NCBI GenBank assembly: GCA_900321535.1
Contig: ONWJ01000001.1
Span: 1 to 6,145, forward strand
Reading direction: 5' to 3'
Length of the DNA stretch: 6,145 nt
From: an uncultured Erysipelotrichaceae bacterium
GTDB lineage: Bacteria; Bacillota_I; Bacilli_A; RFN20; CAG-826
Shown here: in pieces, positions 6,145 to 6,145 of the stretch
How positions within the stretch are numbered: the stretch's first letter is position 1
Layout: every line of letters begins with the position of its first letter
The notes under the pieces: generated by a model
The model's database searches: none
The model's input: only the letters and a program-made list of their open reading frames with translations
Told to the model about the DNA's origin: nothing
Program-made: the position numbers and the translations under genes

Positions 6145-6145
6145 G

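Overview
This is a dense, entirely plus-strand stretch of the bacterial spc and alpha ribosomal-protein operons. In order it holds the 3' end of rpsE (S5), rplO (L15), secY, adk, map, infA (IF-1), rpmJ (L36), rpsM (S13), rpsK (S11), rpoA and rplQ (L17). All products were recognised from conserved protein motifs. The longest non-coding gap is about 46 bases. I see no RNA gene, mobile element, CRISPR array or factor-independent terminator.

The gene order (secY-adk-map-infA-rpmJ-rpsM-rpsK-rpoA-rplQ, with no rpsD between rpsK and rpoA) is the layout known from Bacillota. The adenylate kinase has the long, four-cysteine, probably zinc-binding LID typical of Gram-positive and many other bacteria. 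Spot counts put GC at about half or slightly above, with strongly C-ending codons except for proline, where CCA dominates the ribosomal genes. TGA ends three genes (secY, infA, rpmJ), so the mycoplasma code with TGA as Trp is not used. My best guess is an uncultured member of the Bacilli (Erysipelotrichia- or RF39/RFN20-like). That is an inference from layout and general sequence character, not a firm assignment.

Positions 1-2740 carry the spc part: S5 runs almost directly into L15 (2 bases apart), L15 overlaps SecY by one base, and Adk follows SecY by 2 bases. The rpmD (L30) gene normally found between rpsE and rplO is missing. Positions 2741-3877 hold map, infA and rpmJ: N-terminal methionine removal, initiation factor 1 and a tiny zinc-binding large-subunit protein. 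Positions 3903-6144 are the alpha part: S13, S11, the RNA polymerase alpha subunit and L17. Nearly every gene has a clear AGGAG-type ribosome binding site, often inside the preceding reading frame or over its stop codon, which fits a single co-transcribed, translationally coupled unit. Together the genes supply ribosome assembly, initiation, protein export, nucleotide balance and transcription.

No previously undescribed system is visible; this is a core housekeeping region. The points most worth a second look are the absent rpmD, the N-terminal extension of L17, a possible anti-Shine-Dalgarno hairpin in the rpsK-rpoA gap, and the CCA-only-like proline usage.
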